From: Solen grandis
Taxonomy: Eukaryota > Mollusca > Bivalvia > Adapedonta > Solenidae
Reading direction: 5' to 3'
NCBI GenBank assembly: GCA_021229015.1
Contig: CM037783.1
Location: forward strand, 60,115,746-60,179,745
Length of the DNA stretch: 64,000 bases
The position numbers and the translations under genes were made by a program. Shown piece by piece: positions 1 through 13,500 of this stretch; position 1 is the first letter of the stretch; every line of letters begins with the position of its first letter. The notes beneath the pieces are model-generated. The model saw nothing but the letters and a program-made list of their open reading frames with translations, was not told where the DNA came from and did not search any database.

Positions 1-225
1 CCGGTGAACCGGTCTCTGTGGGATATGCCGGTGACCGGTCCTTCGTCATAGACGTTGGTCGGTGACCGGTCTTGACGGTTTGGCTAGACTGACCGGTGCC
101 GGTTACGTGAAGATAAGCCGGTGACCGGTCACGGGCCTTGGTCGATAGGTTATGACCAGCGTCAAGCAATTGACCGGTCATGCCCGGTGACCGGTGACCA
201 GTTGGAGTAATTCCTTGTCGCTCCC
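1..225. repeat. CCGGTGACCGGT minisatellite, degenerate
   Basis: The motif CCGGTGACCGGT and one- or two-base variants recur through this stretch (near 1, 31, 62, 117, 173 and 185), separated by irregular GC-richer spacers. The unit is itself nearly self-complementary. It is cut by the window edge, so array size is unknown. No gene is visible in it. Confidence 0.7.
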
Positions 226-261
226 CTGGGGCAAACGCAAGGAGAGCGTACAGGGAGCTAG

Positions 262-495
262 GAGACGAAGGCGGCCTCTCCGGAGAGGGGCGGGAAGCCT
301 TCTTCTAGGAGGGGGAGAGGGGCTCCGACCCCAGCGGCACTAAACCCAGAGAAGGAGGAGGAAGATGAGGCCTTCCTTTTCCGAGACAAATACGAGCGTC
401 GTGAAGAGGCTTTCTTCCAAACCTCTTCGGACCAGGAAACACAAACAGTGCAGGTGTTATCCCTGGAGCACCCCGAGCATGAAAGGCAGGACTGA
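262..495 (+). other. Short charged open frame, possible retroelement remnant
   Basis: After a TAG at 259-261 the plus strand stays open for 77 codons to a TGA at 493-495. The peptide is Arg/Pro/Gly-rich and then strongly acidic and basic (EKEEEDEAF, DKYERREEAF), which looks more like real protein than the AT-rich surroundings. It has no ATG and matches nothing I recognise. A degraded retroelement tail or a single exon are both possible. Confidence 0.2.
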
Positions 496-2072
496 TGGGA
501 GTCCCAGGACGCCTTGACATGTCCGCAGGAACCCTAGACTGTGACATTGAAAATTCAATATAAAGAAAGAACAATTCAAACAAAATAAAACGGGAAGACC
601 GAAAGGAAACCGTACAGAAGGGTCTCGAAACGAGACAAAATAATTATATATACAAAAACAAAATAAACAGTGACACGGGAGCCGAAGCACGGAAACCCGT
701 GACACTAGGCAAAAAGTCCCGATACGGACAAGGAATGAAAATTCTACACGCAATAGAATAAACAAAATATATATAAACACAGCCGAGGCTATGAAAGGAA
801 ATATGGAGAGCTGTTAGAGCACAGAAGCGATCAAGAAAGGTGACACGAGGTTACCCACAAAAACTCGATGGCTTCCAAAACACAATTGGAGAACGGGGGT
901 TACACTTCCGGTAACTAGGGGGTTTTAGGGAATGGTTTATTTTGCGGACTCTGTTTTGGAAGCTGTGCACAAATAGACACATACCTGAAGTAATAACAGG
1001 TAACGTATTTATGCTATTAAAATTGATTTTGAATAGCATACATGTAACACTTTAATAAAACAATTATGAAATTTAAAGAAAATCTATCAGGCCGTTTTTT
1101 CATAAATTATAGATGATTAACTTCAGTCACGCCTTAGGACGCTTAATAATGATGTCAAAACAGACGTTTTACGACCTTTATAGCCTATTCAAACAATCAA
1201 TGTTTTGTTTTAAAGTTGAAATAATAATAAAAATAATACCTTCATAAATTTCAAATGAAAGTAATATTCAAGAAATTGAAAGGAATTATGTATAATGTTA
1301 ACAAACAAATAATCATCAACATAATAACTTCTATTAAATAATCATTATTGATATCAAGGAAAACGATGACAATAACAGTGATAATAATATTGATGGTCTA
1401 ACCAATTATGTTTCATTTATTGATAATAGTGATTAATCTATAATGGCAATATCACACTACATGTATATAGATGTAAAATATAAAAAAAAAAAAAAAATGA
1501 ATTAAGTTGTTAACTACTTTGTTAAAGGTAAAAAAAAATACAGATGAACTTTATTAAATCAGAAAGTCTGTTTCATAAAACCCAAAAACATCTGTAAAAC
1601 TATGGATATTATCGACAAACATGGTCTTATTCAATTTTAGCTCTTTTTTTTTGCAGGGCTTTTTTTCCGAAATTTGGGGGGGCCCTTGCCTTCATTTTTG
1701 GGGAAAATTTAAAGCGATTTCGGGGGTTTTGGGAAAAAAGGTAGACTCAATTCAATGTATACACAGTAAAATTTAACTCTTATGAATCTTAAAGAATCAA
1801 AACGAATTAAAACAACAATGACATAAAAAAGAGCTGTCTTTTGGTTCAAATCGTGCACTATTTAAAAAGGTACTAATGTCCCTAAACAAATTTTCCCCCT
1901 TGGTGTCAACACCAAGACTAGCACTAGTGCAAAAAAGTTTTTGGCATTCACCAGATAGAGCCCAAAATTTTAAGTTGGAGGCAGATTTTTTAACAATGGC
2001 TCCAAAATATTTTTGTGTTTATATTGCTTTAGTTGAAAAGTCAAATGCACATTCATTTGGGACATTTATTTT
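496..2072. other. AT-rich stretch without a recognisable gene
   Basis: No exon-like or conserved frame is visible. From about 1640 the sequence changes to long runs of T, G and C that look like error-prone consensus rather than biology. The minus-strand frames here are low-complexity. Confidence 0.5.
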
Positions 2073-3230
2073 AACAAGAGGGATGATGGCCTGGATCGCT
2101 CACCTGAGTATCGGTTTTGGGAAATCAGTTGTATTAAAACATTTTGAAATCGGGCCCGTGTTTTAAAGGAGATGATCCCCGTAAAGTTTTTCCCATATAA
2201 TAAAAGGCAAATAAACCGCCCCCGGGAGCCATGTTTTTTTTTTGGGGGTCGGAAAAAATTTTAGAATTTGGTAGGGTTGAAAAGGAAAATCTGTACCATT
2301 TATTTTTAAAATCGGGCTAGTATTTTTTTGAAGAAGTAATTTTTTAAAATTTTCAAATTTTTTTTTCTTTTTGTAGCCATGGCAACCGGTTCTTCATGGA
2401 TAAGTTTATTTTAGAACTTTTGTAGAGCCTCCCCCAAGGACATTCCTCCCAAATTTCATTAAATTCGCCCCACATTTCAGGGGGAGATGTCTTTTAAAGG
2501 GTTTTCTATATACATAAAAGGCAAAAAGCCCCCCCCCTGGCGGCCATTTTTTTTTTACAGATCGGAATAATTTTAGAAACTTTGGTAGGGGTTTGACCCA
2601 AGGAACATCTGTCCCAAATTATTTTAAAATTTGGCCCAGTATTTTTGGAGAAGAAATTTTTTTAAGTTTTAAATTTTTTTTTCTCTTTTTTTTTCCCATG
2701 GAACCAGAGTTCTTCATGGTCAATTTTTTTTTTAGCAACTTTGTAAAGGTTGACCTAAAATCACCCCTGCCAAGTTTCATTAAATTCTGTCCAGCGGTTT
2801 CAGGGAGAGTCGTTTAAAGGTTTTTATTAATTAAGGCAAAAAAAGCCCCGCCCCGGCGGCCATGTTTTTTTACGGCGAATAATTTTAGCAACTTTGGTGG
2901 GTTGACCCAAGAAAATCTGTCCAAATTATTTTGAAATTGGCCAGTATTTTTTAAAGGGAGATGATTTTTAAAGTTTTCAAATTATTTTTTTTTTGTAGCC
3001 TGGAAACCAAGTTCTTCATGGATCAACTTTTTTTTAGCAACTTTGTAGAGCCTCACCAAAGGAACATTCCTCCCAATTTTCATTAAATTCTGTCCAGCGG
3101 TTTCAGAGGAGATGTCTTTTAAAGGAAAATTGTTGACTACGCACGACGCATGACACCGACGCACTCGCACGCGCGGAGAAGGGTGATCACAATAGCTACC
3201 TTTAGCATTCGTGCTCAGGGGAGCTAAAAA
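2073..3230 (-). mobile_element. Family-A HINE-like element, copy 1 (low-quality copy)
   Basis: The left border AACAAGAGG is followed by a degraded GGCC-type hairpin and GCTCACCTGAG at 2098-2108. The right border is GTGCTCAGGGGAGCTAAAAA, ending about 3230. Inside are three or so diverged tandem segments (phrases such as the one around GTAGCCATGG recur near 2375, 2690 and 2995). Many homopolymer runs differ in length between segments, so the base-level sequence is doubtful. Family A is described in the findings. Confidence 0.65.
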
Positions 3231-3484
3231 TAAATAGAAATAATAAACATGTACTTATTTTTGAAATAAAGCATTAAAAAATTTCTTTCACAAAATTTCA
3301 AATTTAAAATTGTTTAAAGAAATTAACTCTAAGTTTTATTAGAAAATTTTTAAAATATTTTGTCAAATTTTAAAAATAAATCTTAAAATAAATGGGGAAA
3401 ATTATTATATAAAATACTTTTTAAAAAAAAAAAACAATATGTTTAAATAAACATGTATAAAAGACTAATAATAAAACAAAGAAG

Positions 3485-4497
3485 ACTTAGTGCGGGGTCA
3501 TTTATCTCCAAAGAGCCACCATTTTGAAAATCTTGATAATGAACCATTAGATGATGCTACATACCAAAAATCTAAGCTATAGGCCTTATGGATTCATAGT
3601 AGAAGATTTTTTTTTAAAGATTTTCCTATATAACATTTATGTAAAACAAGTGACCCCTGGTGCGGGGGCATTTATCACCATAAGGTCATGATTTGTACAA
3701 TCTTGGTAATGAACCATATGATGATGCTACATACCAAATATCTAATCTCTAGGCCTTATGGATTCATAGAAGAAGATTTTTAAAGATTTTCCTATATAAC
3801 TCTATGTTAAACAAGTGACCCCTGGTGCGGGGGCATTTATCACCATAGGGTCATGATTTGAACAATATTGGTAATGAACCATTAGATGATGCTACATACC
3901 AAATATCTAATGTCTAGGCCTTATGGATTCATAGAAGAAGATTTTTAAAGATTTTCCTATATACTTATATTTAAAACAAGTGACCCCTGGTGCGGGGGCA
4001 TTATCCTAGGGCATATTTAATGGCCCATAAAATGATGCTACATACCAAATATCTAAGCTTAGGCCTTAGTTTTCATAGAAGAAGATTTTTAAAGATTTTC
4101 CTATATAACTCTATGTAAAACAAGTGACCCCTGGTGCGGGGGCATTTATCACAGTAGGGCTATGATTTGTACAATCTTGGTAATGGCCCATAAAATGATG
4201 CTACATACCAAATATCTAAGCGTTAGGCCTTGCAGTTTTGCAGAAGAAGATTACTTTGCATTTTGAAAATCTTTTTTTTAGCTCCTGTGACCAACTTTTT
4301 CAACCAATCTGAATAATTTGTACAACTTTGATAGAGGGCATCATGAGGATGATTCCTGTGAAGTTTGGTCAAAATCCCTTCAGCGGTTCATGAGATGTTG
4401 TTTAAAGCAAACTGTTGATGACGGACGCACGAACGACGGACAAAAGGCGATCACAAAAGCTCACCATGAGCACGTTGTGCTCAGGTGAGCTAAAAAA
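3485..4497 (-). mobile_element. Family-A element, copy 2, with about 165-bp internal tandem repeats
   Basis: The right border GTGCTCAGGTGAGCTAAAAA is intact at about 4477-4497, preceded by the GACGGAC..AAAAGGCGATCAC segment seen in other copies. The left border is not found. The body is five tandem units beginning GTGCGGGGGCATTTATC near 3490, 3660, 3824, 3989 and 4134, each containing GATGATGCTACATACC. No coding capacity is seen. Confidence 0.7.
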
Positions 4498-4659
4498 AAA
4501 ATTGAGTATGTTATGTTTGGGGGATGTTTCATTTTGGCTAAGTTTTTTACTTTTTCCTTAGCAATAAGGAATTGGTTATTTATACATCAAGGTAAATAAC
4601 TGATGTGTTTATGTATTGAAAACTTACTTAGTGAACCAAACAACTGATCTGAATGTTTT

Positions 4660-4730
4660 AACAAGAGGGCCAAGATGGCCCTAGATCGCTCACCTGAGAA
4701 AATATCATCATTGCTGTACAAAAAATTTTA
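4660..4730 (-). mobile_element. Family-A element, copy 3, cut by assembly gap
   Basis: AACAAGAG, the hairpin GGGCC-AAGAT-GGCCC and the inner terminal repeat GCTCACCTGAG are present, after which the N run begins. Only the hairpin end of the element survives in the assembly. Confidence 0.75.
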
Positions 4731-4830
4731 NNNNNNNNNNNNNNNNNNNNNNNNNNNNNNNNNNNNNNNNNNNNNNNNNNNNNNNNNNNNNNNNNNNNNN
4801 NNNNNNNNNNNNNNNNNNNNNNNNNNNNNN
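4731..4830. other. Assembly gap (100 N)
   Basis: Exactly 100 N, a conventional filler for a gap of unknown size. It cuts a coding exon of the coiled-coil gene on its right and a repeat on its left. Nothing left of it can be tied to the gene. Confidence 0.98.
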
Positions 4831-4899
4831 AGCTTGAGACGGTTGTGGAGATCCTCAATTGTGGCCATCTTACTGGACACCTCCTGGTCCTGCTCCAGT
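4831..4899 (-). CDS. Coiled-coil gene exon 28 (partial, cut by gap)
   Basis: The acceptor is ATTCCAG just right of 4899. The frame reads LEQDQEVSSKMATIEDLHN and runs into the gap. The first base completes a split GAA codon from the upstream exon. The last codons and stop of the gene are not in this window. Confidence 0.8.
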
Positions 4900-7462
4900 C
4901 TGGAATATCACAGGTCAATAATTAGTATTTATAAAACATTACAGGCTTATTATAAACTGACCATTATGTTGTGGCATGTAATCTTCATTTGGCAAATATC
5001 ACATTCAAACACTTTTAAAACAACAAAGGAAATTTTAATTGAAAAGCAGACTTACTGAAAAGGCCACAATATCACATGAGCAAACAGAGGAGATCCTGAT
5101 CAGTAAGTTCCTAAGGGAACTGTCAGTTTACAAAAGTGTCAAGATATGTAGAAGGTTAATACATAAGTCAATGCCTCTTACCTGCTTTAAATAGAAAGGA
5201 CAGAAATGTAGAATCAGGTGACTTACTCGTGTTCCTCGAGACGCGACCTCAGCTGGTTGAGGAGCACCTGTTGGTGAGAGCTGTGGTTCTGGAGGGCCTT
5301 GAAGCGCTCGGCCTCGCTGCGTCGCTCGTCCAGCTCAATCTTCATCTTGTTGTTCTGCTTCTCAATCTTCTTCATCTGGTCCAGCATTTGTCTGCAAGGG
5401 GAGATAATTTGTCATAAATCAAAGATAAACATAAACTGATAATGTAGTGGTAGATGGCAATTTGGAGGCAACTTGAGTATGAAATCATTTGGGGCACAAA
5501 TATAATTATTTTTGATGCAGAAAGATATGATCACTGAGAAAAAAACAACAAAAGAGGAAATTTGATAATCAATTAGGGAGGAAATTGTGTCCAAGTGTTT
5601 ATTAGTATGAAAGATGATTATTTTGAAAAGGGGTTATCTAGGGGAAGTAATTGTGAAATGCAACACAAAATGGAAGAACACCTCTAAATGAATGAGTAAT
5701 GACTACGCCTAATTTAGAATAAATGTAAGAGAAATTTTGAATCATAAATCTGACAGCAGGAATAGTGGATTGTATTTTCTGAGACAGCATGCCCAATGGT
5801 AGTTCCTTGAACAGAACTTACCCACAAACATTGGCATGTGGACTACAGGTATGTACTTGTTTGTGGTGAAAATACAACTGTTATCTTTGCCAGAAAATGC
5901 AATTATTCATGAACAAGGATCTACCAATATTGGGCTCCAAGTGTGCATTCTCCATCCATTACTTACTCTTTCTCTGCTGTCAACTGCATGATAGCCTTGC
6001 TCTGTTCTCGAATCTTGTTTCCTAGCTTTTCGTTTGCATGCCTGATGAAAAAATATGGTGTATTATTAGCAATCTTTTTTTTTCTTTTACAGAATTGGCT
6101 ATACAGAATATAAAAGGCAACATCTAAGATAAGTCATTATTGGAGACTTCATCTTTGAAGATGTTTGATGTTTTAATGATTTATTAACAGATGAGGCAGT
6201 GTTCCTATACATGATAGAAATATCTGAATACTGATACACAGATACTAGGATTGCTAGCAAACATGCACTGACCATTGTGAAACATTGCAACCTTGGAAAT
6301 GGATTAAGGTTAATTTATTGGAAATGTTTAAGAGATGCCTCTGAATTTTATAATGCATAAAAAAGAGAGTTCAAAATGGAGTATTTAATATTTTACTGAA
6401 TTAGCAGCTATGACTCCACAACCAGTCAATTGTTTACTACTTTATATCCTCATAAGAAATTCATTTTGCATATAAATCAGCTAAAAAATCAGCATGAGCC
6501 AAAAGCTTCTATCATGGTATTTCCTTATGCAATCCCAAGTTCTCTCCATAAGATGTGTAGATGGCCTCTACATGTCTGCCACCATGTGATAAACTCACTT
6601 CTGTTCCTGGACCCAGGTGTTCACGTTCTGCACCACCAGTTCGCTCTCCTTGTGGAGACGGTCCCCGTTGGTGCGTGACTCCTCAAGAGCCATCCTCAGT
6701 CCCTTGATCTCCTCGTTGGCACTGCGGTAGTTCTGGCGGATCAACTCCAACTCAGATAGGAACTTCTCGGCCTGAAGTAGATTTATAGTTTCATTCATAA
6801 CATTTTTTTTCCCGGTCAATGTTTTTTATCCATTTTTCTTTTACCCTTAAGAAACAAATAATTACTAAAATATGAGGTTGATTTTATTTTCACCCTGTTT
6901 TGAATCTGAATATGATTATCATTTATTTAGAAAAGGACCAGTGATAAGGCACCAGAGAAATGAAACAATCATAATATCACAGAATGAATATAGGCAGTGA
7001 TACAACAAAAACTAGAGACATACCACCGAGATAAACATTCTATTCCACAGAAATGGATAGCATTAAGTTTTTGCAAGCTGGGCTTACGCCATGTAACATC
7101 AAATATACTGAAAAATGTTTGGTCAGATTAAGAAATAGCACCAGTGACTGTATGCCACCAATGGGGACATACCTCATTACACTTGGCCTTGTATTTCTCC
7201 TGGATAGCACTGAGTTCCACCTTGACAACCACTAGCTCCTCCTCCTTGGCAGAGAGTTCTTGTAGCCCCTGACGATTCTTGTCCTGGCTGATGATGGCCT
7301 CCTGCTGTAGGTCGTTGTACTTGGCGTCGAAAGTGCGGAGCTGTGGACATAGGCACACAGGTATGTCAACATGGTAAAACATAATATGAGGTATACATTA
7401 CAAAACTGATTATTACACTTCCAATTTAGATAAACTGTGTCTGGAAGAAACACTTTTTCATT

Positions 7463-7500
<38 letters not shown>

Positions 7501-10500
7501 TAAGGACAAAGAAAACTCACCTCCATCTCAGAGGCTCGGTTGATCTCCTCCAGTTTCTTCATCTCTGACTTCATCTTCCTCATGCGCTGCTCATACTGAC
7601 TTAACTGTTACATAACAAACACAAATATATACACAGGAAAACTTGATGTAATATATTAATTCACCAAAAACTATATCTCAAGAAGTTGTGTTCAAATTTG
7701 TAAAAGAACACTAAACATATTAGGTTATTTTCTCAAGAATTACTTTCTTCAAAATATTGTTATCATGAAGCATTTGCCTTCATGATTCTTTTATTCTTCA
7801 TATTTATCAGGTCATGTTATGAAAGTAAAACAACAAGTAACTGGTGTTGTATGCAACACATAAAGTCCCCTACCGGCTCCACCTTGACTCAATATGGTAA
7901 TCACTCCCATTTTTTGCCATATTTTCACTATTTCTGTTACCATAGCAACCACAATTTTAGTCGAAGAACAAAAATAAAATGACGTGCATAATCTACACAT
8001 TGCCATCTAGTCATATACCAAGTTTCATCAAGTTAGCTTGCTTAGTTATCGTGGGATCCCATTTTTTGCCATATTTTCACTATTTCCGTTACCATAGCAA
8101 CCACAATTTTAGTCGAAGAACAAAAATAAAATGACGTGCATAATCTACACATTGCCATCTAGTCATATAGCAAGTTTCATCAAGTTAGCTTGCTTAGTTA
8201 TCGCGGGATCCCATTTTTGCCATATTTTCACTATTTCCGTTACCATAGCAACCACAATTTTAGTTGAAGAACAAAAATAAAATGACGTGCATAATCTACA
8301 CATTGCCATCTAGTCATATAGCAAGTTTCATCAAGTTTGCTTGCTTAGTTATCGCGGGATCCCATTTTTGCCATATTTTCACTATTTCCGTTACCATAGC
8401 AACCACAATTTTAGTCGAAGAACAAAAATAAAATGACGTGCATAATCTACACATTGCCATCTAGTCATATAGCAAGTTTCATCAAGTTAGCTTGCTTAGT
8501 TATCGCGGGATCCCATTTTTGCCATATTTTCACTATTTCCGTTACCATAGCAACCACAATTTTAGTCGAAGAACAAAAATAAAATGATGTGCATAATCTA
8601 CACATTGCCATCTAGTCATATAGCAAGTTTCATCAAGTTAGCTTGCTTAGTTATCGCGGGATCCCATTTTTGCCATATTTTCACTATTTCCGTTACCATA
8701 GCAACCACAATTTTAGTTGAAGAACAAAAATAAAATGACGTGCATAATCTACACATTGCCATCTAGTCATATACCAAGTTTCATCAAGTTAGCTTGCTTA
8801 GTTATTAAGTTATCGCGGGATCCAGATTTGAGCGGACAGACGGACAGACAGACGGACAGACGGACGGACGGACAGCAAACCTATAGTCCCCTCCGGTATG
8901 AACACCGGTAGGGGACTAACAACAACAACAAACAACATCACAATGAAATGGTATTAAAACTAAATGCTATAAAGCTGATAAGCAGGAGTGTGTAGGATGT
9001 AAAATGATGTCCCTACCTCCTCAGCCATGGATGCGTTTTGCTGCTGTGCCCGGGACATCTCAGTCTTAAACATGGCCACCTGCTGTGACTTGTCTCCCAA
9101 CTGTTCCATGGACTCCTTGTGGTTGCCCTGTACCGTGGTCAGCTGCACCTTCAGGTCATGCACTCGCTGCTCATTCTCCATTAACTGAAAAGGGCAGATA
9201 ATTCTTGTTCACATATAGGTATTCACTAACAAGGCTGAGGTCTTACTTTACACATTATGTTAATCCATTATATATTACCTGACAAAGTTCTTTTTTTATC
9301 CATATCTGTTTAATGATACATCACTTTTTTTTTTTTTATCTATTTGTTTTAAATATATGAGCTTTTGTTTGTGTATGTGCTTGTGTTGAGTTCACCTGAG
9401 CATTTTCACAAAGTATCTGTATTTACCATTATCTGTTCCAGTGTATGTGTTCATCTGTCTGGATTTATGCATGTCTTCCTGCCTTTATGTGTACCAGTAG
9501 GTGTATCTGTTATGTATTATGTTTATATGTATATATATGTGTGTATGTTTTCTTGTGTAAATGCATGTGTACCAATATATATGTATGTTTACCTGTGCAT
9601 GTGCCTTCCTATAGTTGTCCTGACTCCTCTCCAGGTCAGCCTGCAGCTGCTGAAGCGTTTCCTCATACCGAGAGATCTGTCAGGGGAGACAACAAAAACA
9701 AGAATCAGTTCTTTCCCTTTGTCAGGACTATATATGGCTGAGTGTACTCCATAGATAATGAATTACTTATGTTGAGACAAAATCATGCAAATACAGATTT
9801 AGCAGGCTTAATCTTTCTTAAAAGTAACAATCTATATCAAATTTCATTTGAATTTGAAACAATCTAGAGTCTAATCATGAATGGCATACATTATTTATAC
9901 AGAAGAGGTAAACACATCCTTTCCCACAGGATTTGCACCCAAAAATTTGCACACCATGAATTCTGGCTCACTTGACCCAAGTGATTCCAAATATGCCCAA
10001 ACTCAACATCCTCCCCTCCCCAGATTAGCCCATCTCATATGCTAACTTGATGCCCTCCTAATCCTCCTCCTTACCTCCTGCTGGTGCATGACACCCTGTT
10101 TCTGCTGCTGCTGCAGGTTCATGCGCGCCACATGCAGCTGTCCATCTCTCTCGGCAATGTCCTCCTTCAGATTCTGGATACGCTTGTTGCTGTCCTCGAT
10201 GTCATCTCGCAGTTTCTTGACGAGCTCTTCCTTCTCAAGAAGCTGTTAGCAAGGACAACAGAACAATCATCAGTCATTCAATGGCAATACATATACACTT
10301 CCTAAATCCAGGGGTAAGAGTGAAACTTGGCTAAGTGCTAACTATGCCCACTATTATCAATAGAGATTTGAGTATGATAAACAAATTTGAGCTTGAGACA
10401 TTGTGAGCCTTAAGTATTACCGAGAACAAAGAGCCAGATCTGACCATTTCACTGGTGTATCATGATGTAAAATGGTGTTCCAGAGTGGTAAAGTACTGGA

Positions 10501-13500
10501 CCAACACTGACAAGTGTGTTACATGTACCTTGTTGGAGAGTTCCTTGATGTCCTTGCTGTTGGTCTCCAGCTGGTCCTCCAGTTCTGTGTTGGCACGGCG
10601 GGCGTTCTGCATCTGTCTGGCCGTCTCCTGGTGCCGATCTCTCTCTGCTCGCAGCTCATTCTGCAGCTGGGTCAGGATTGAATCCTGCTGTTCCACCTAT
10701 CAATACGAACATCATACATGAAATATCTTAACATCCCAAAGTCTTAATTAAGTTAATATCTCACAGAGTTTTGTCAATCTCAAAACTAACCCTTGATGAT
10801 CTCAAAACCATAGAAGCAGGATTATTATAGGTATTTGAAAAGAATGGAAAACTTGTTTCTGGCTGAAGGATTGAGAGTGACATATAAAGTCAGCATATCT
10901 AGAATGACAAATTTGGAAATTGCTTTAAAAACCCCTTCTTGAACTTATCATTTATCAAAGAATGGGTCAATCCACAACCTCTCAACCCTTGATAGAATTA
11001 TTGCACATGGAAGATCAATTGTATCTGATAGTTGAATATACTCTCTAGTAGAAACTGTATTATTTCCTCTTACAGCATTTGTATGTTTAGAAGTCAAAAG
11101 ACATTTTCTATGTACATACGAATGTAATCTGTTTTAATTGCATGCATGTTTGAATAATGACTCTAGTACACAGAATTCCAATTTCGTGGATTGTAAACTT
11201 AGACTCAAGTTAATCAGGTCAATAAATTGATGCACAGATAAAAGTCAGGTGAGTCTAAAATCAATATCTTCTGAGATGAAACTTCATTATCATCTGCACT
11301 GCACTGTAGCTGAATGGTTACAACAAATCACAACTTCATAATAATATCAAAGGTTTGCAGAAATCAATTAATGTTGCAATTATGATCTAAGCAAATTACC
11401 TTTGACCAATGTACAAGTGTAATTAGAAACTAAAATCAATCATCCACTATCAGTAACATATCTCAAACAGGTTTCAGGTTGTCTACCAAACCTCATTAAG
11501 CAGAATACAAACTGTATTCGTTTCAAGCATGAATATTTCATTTCATTGTAATACAAATTTCATTGATATACAAATTACAGTGCTTGGTGTTGTATTTTGA
11601 AAACAAATGATCATAACTACCAGTACTTATTGATTTGCCACAAATCATAATTCTCTACTGAATAGACCCCTCCACCATTTATTGGACTCTTCATATGAAT
11701 GATAAAGTATAACTCAATTAAAAAAAATCTTTATACACATGGATCTATGAGGATCAAATATAGCAAAATTGTGATATTTCAAGGACTGACAAGAAGAGAA
11801 GAAACAATGTGTTAAGATAATAATGAGGCTCAAAAAATCTAGAGGACACAGTCCCTTTCTTTGGACTGAGAATTTAATGTAGATTTAGCACAGTCCTTGG
11901 AAAATTCCACTTATTGTTATTTCATTAACTGTATATAACTTATTGAAATGGTAAGATATAAAAAAATATATCTTTAATAAATCTAGACTCAAGAAGAGGG
12001 CTAATTTGTGCTATAAAAGCTTGAATTATAATTACAGTCAATTATACAAAATATTTCTGACATGACTGCACCTGTTCTGTAAGCATCTTCTCCTGCTCCC
12101 TGGCGCCCTCTATCTCCACCTCGTACTTGTGAGCCTGCTGTTTGTACGCCAGTCCCTCCTGCACAGCTGCATGATGCTCCTCTTTCACATGCACCATGTC
12201 TTTGCGCAGTTTATCAATCACATGCTTCTGTTCATCAATTTCTTCCTCAGCATTGCCATTGCGATCCTTCAGTGTCTTGAGTTCTATCTCCAGCTTCCTG
12301 TTGATCTGCTCATGCCTCACCACCTCTGTTACTCGCTGACTCAGCTGTTCCTGCGTTGTTGTCAAACTCTGCTCCATCAGCATCAGTTTCTCCTCATGGT
12401 GGGCCAACTGCAACCAACATGACTTGTGTTATATTCTCAAGGCCTTATATGAAATCATTAACTTTTTTGTAAAATTGGACCATGAAAAAGTATCTAGAAA
12501 TAGGTTTGATGTAATTAAGGTTTTATACACAAAGAAAAGATGAACTGTCATAAAGGTTGGTTTTCATACAGAAACAGAAATTGTGTGTCTAAGATTTTCT
12601 CTTTCAATTGATATTTGTTTTTTTCCCCAATTCATAAAAAATCCTCCCTGTGTTTCAAATCAGTTTACAGTCCATTATAATGACACATGAAGTGAAGGTG
12701 GTATGAACACTGACCTCCTGGGCACAGTCCTTGTACTGGGCGCGAGCCTCGGCCAGGTCACTCTTCAAGTGGTCTCCCTCGTTCTGGAGCTCCGTGATCT
12801 GTAAACCACAGAAACGTATAGATTATTTCATGTATATATTGTCCTAGAATATATTCATCTTTAGTCATAGAAACAAATTTGCTTTGCTGTTTTCCAATGA
12901 TTCACAAGCATCAACTTTTTTTTGTGAATATTGCTTGAGTTACATAGGGGTTTGTGAATGTTGCTTGAGTTACATAGGGATTTGGGAATATTGCTTGAGT
13001 TACATTGGGGTTTGTGAATATTGCTTGAGTTACATAGGGGTTTGTGAATATTATATACAGTTGAACCTGTATCAGCAGTCACCTCTTTACAGCGGTCAAC
13101 CTGCATTTAACGGTCAGTTTTGATATCACCAATTTAGCATTTTGTTATATGTACAACCTTCGTTTGGCGGCCACCTCTGTTAAGCGGCCATTTTCTCTTG
13201 TTTAACTGATTGACCGCTTAGGACAGGCTTGACTGTATGTATAACAAGCACACATTTCAGTTACAGGTAAATTACGTATGACAGTCAGATAGTGGCAACT
13301 TTTTCCTTATTCAACTTCTTCTACAAAAGGGAAGGTTTGTTAAAGCTAAATGCATATATCGAGGGGTGAGAGTGAAACTAGGCTAAGTGCTTTTATAAAT
13401 ATATGCACTTAGCCTACTTTTGCTCTCACCCCTTGATATATATCACAATGTAAGCAATTCAGAAAGATTGTTTGAGATAAAAAAACAAAGACAAATTTAT

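Noticed and set aside
305..780. Minus-strand frames of 92 and 107 codons
   Set aside because: They read the reverse of the charged plus-strand stretch and of AT-rich sequence. They are low in information and lack splice or homology support.
7905..8820. CRISPR-like array in the 152-bp repeats
   Set aside because: The units are contiguous without unique spacers, have no cas genes nearby and lie in a eukaryotic intron.
9365..9754. 129-codon plus-strand frame rich in Cys, Tyr and Val
   Set aside because: It overlaps GT/TA-rich intron and exon 21 of the minus-strand gene. Its composition follows the simple repeat.
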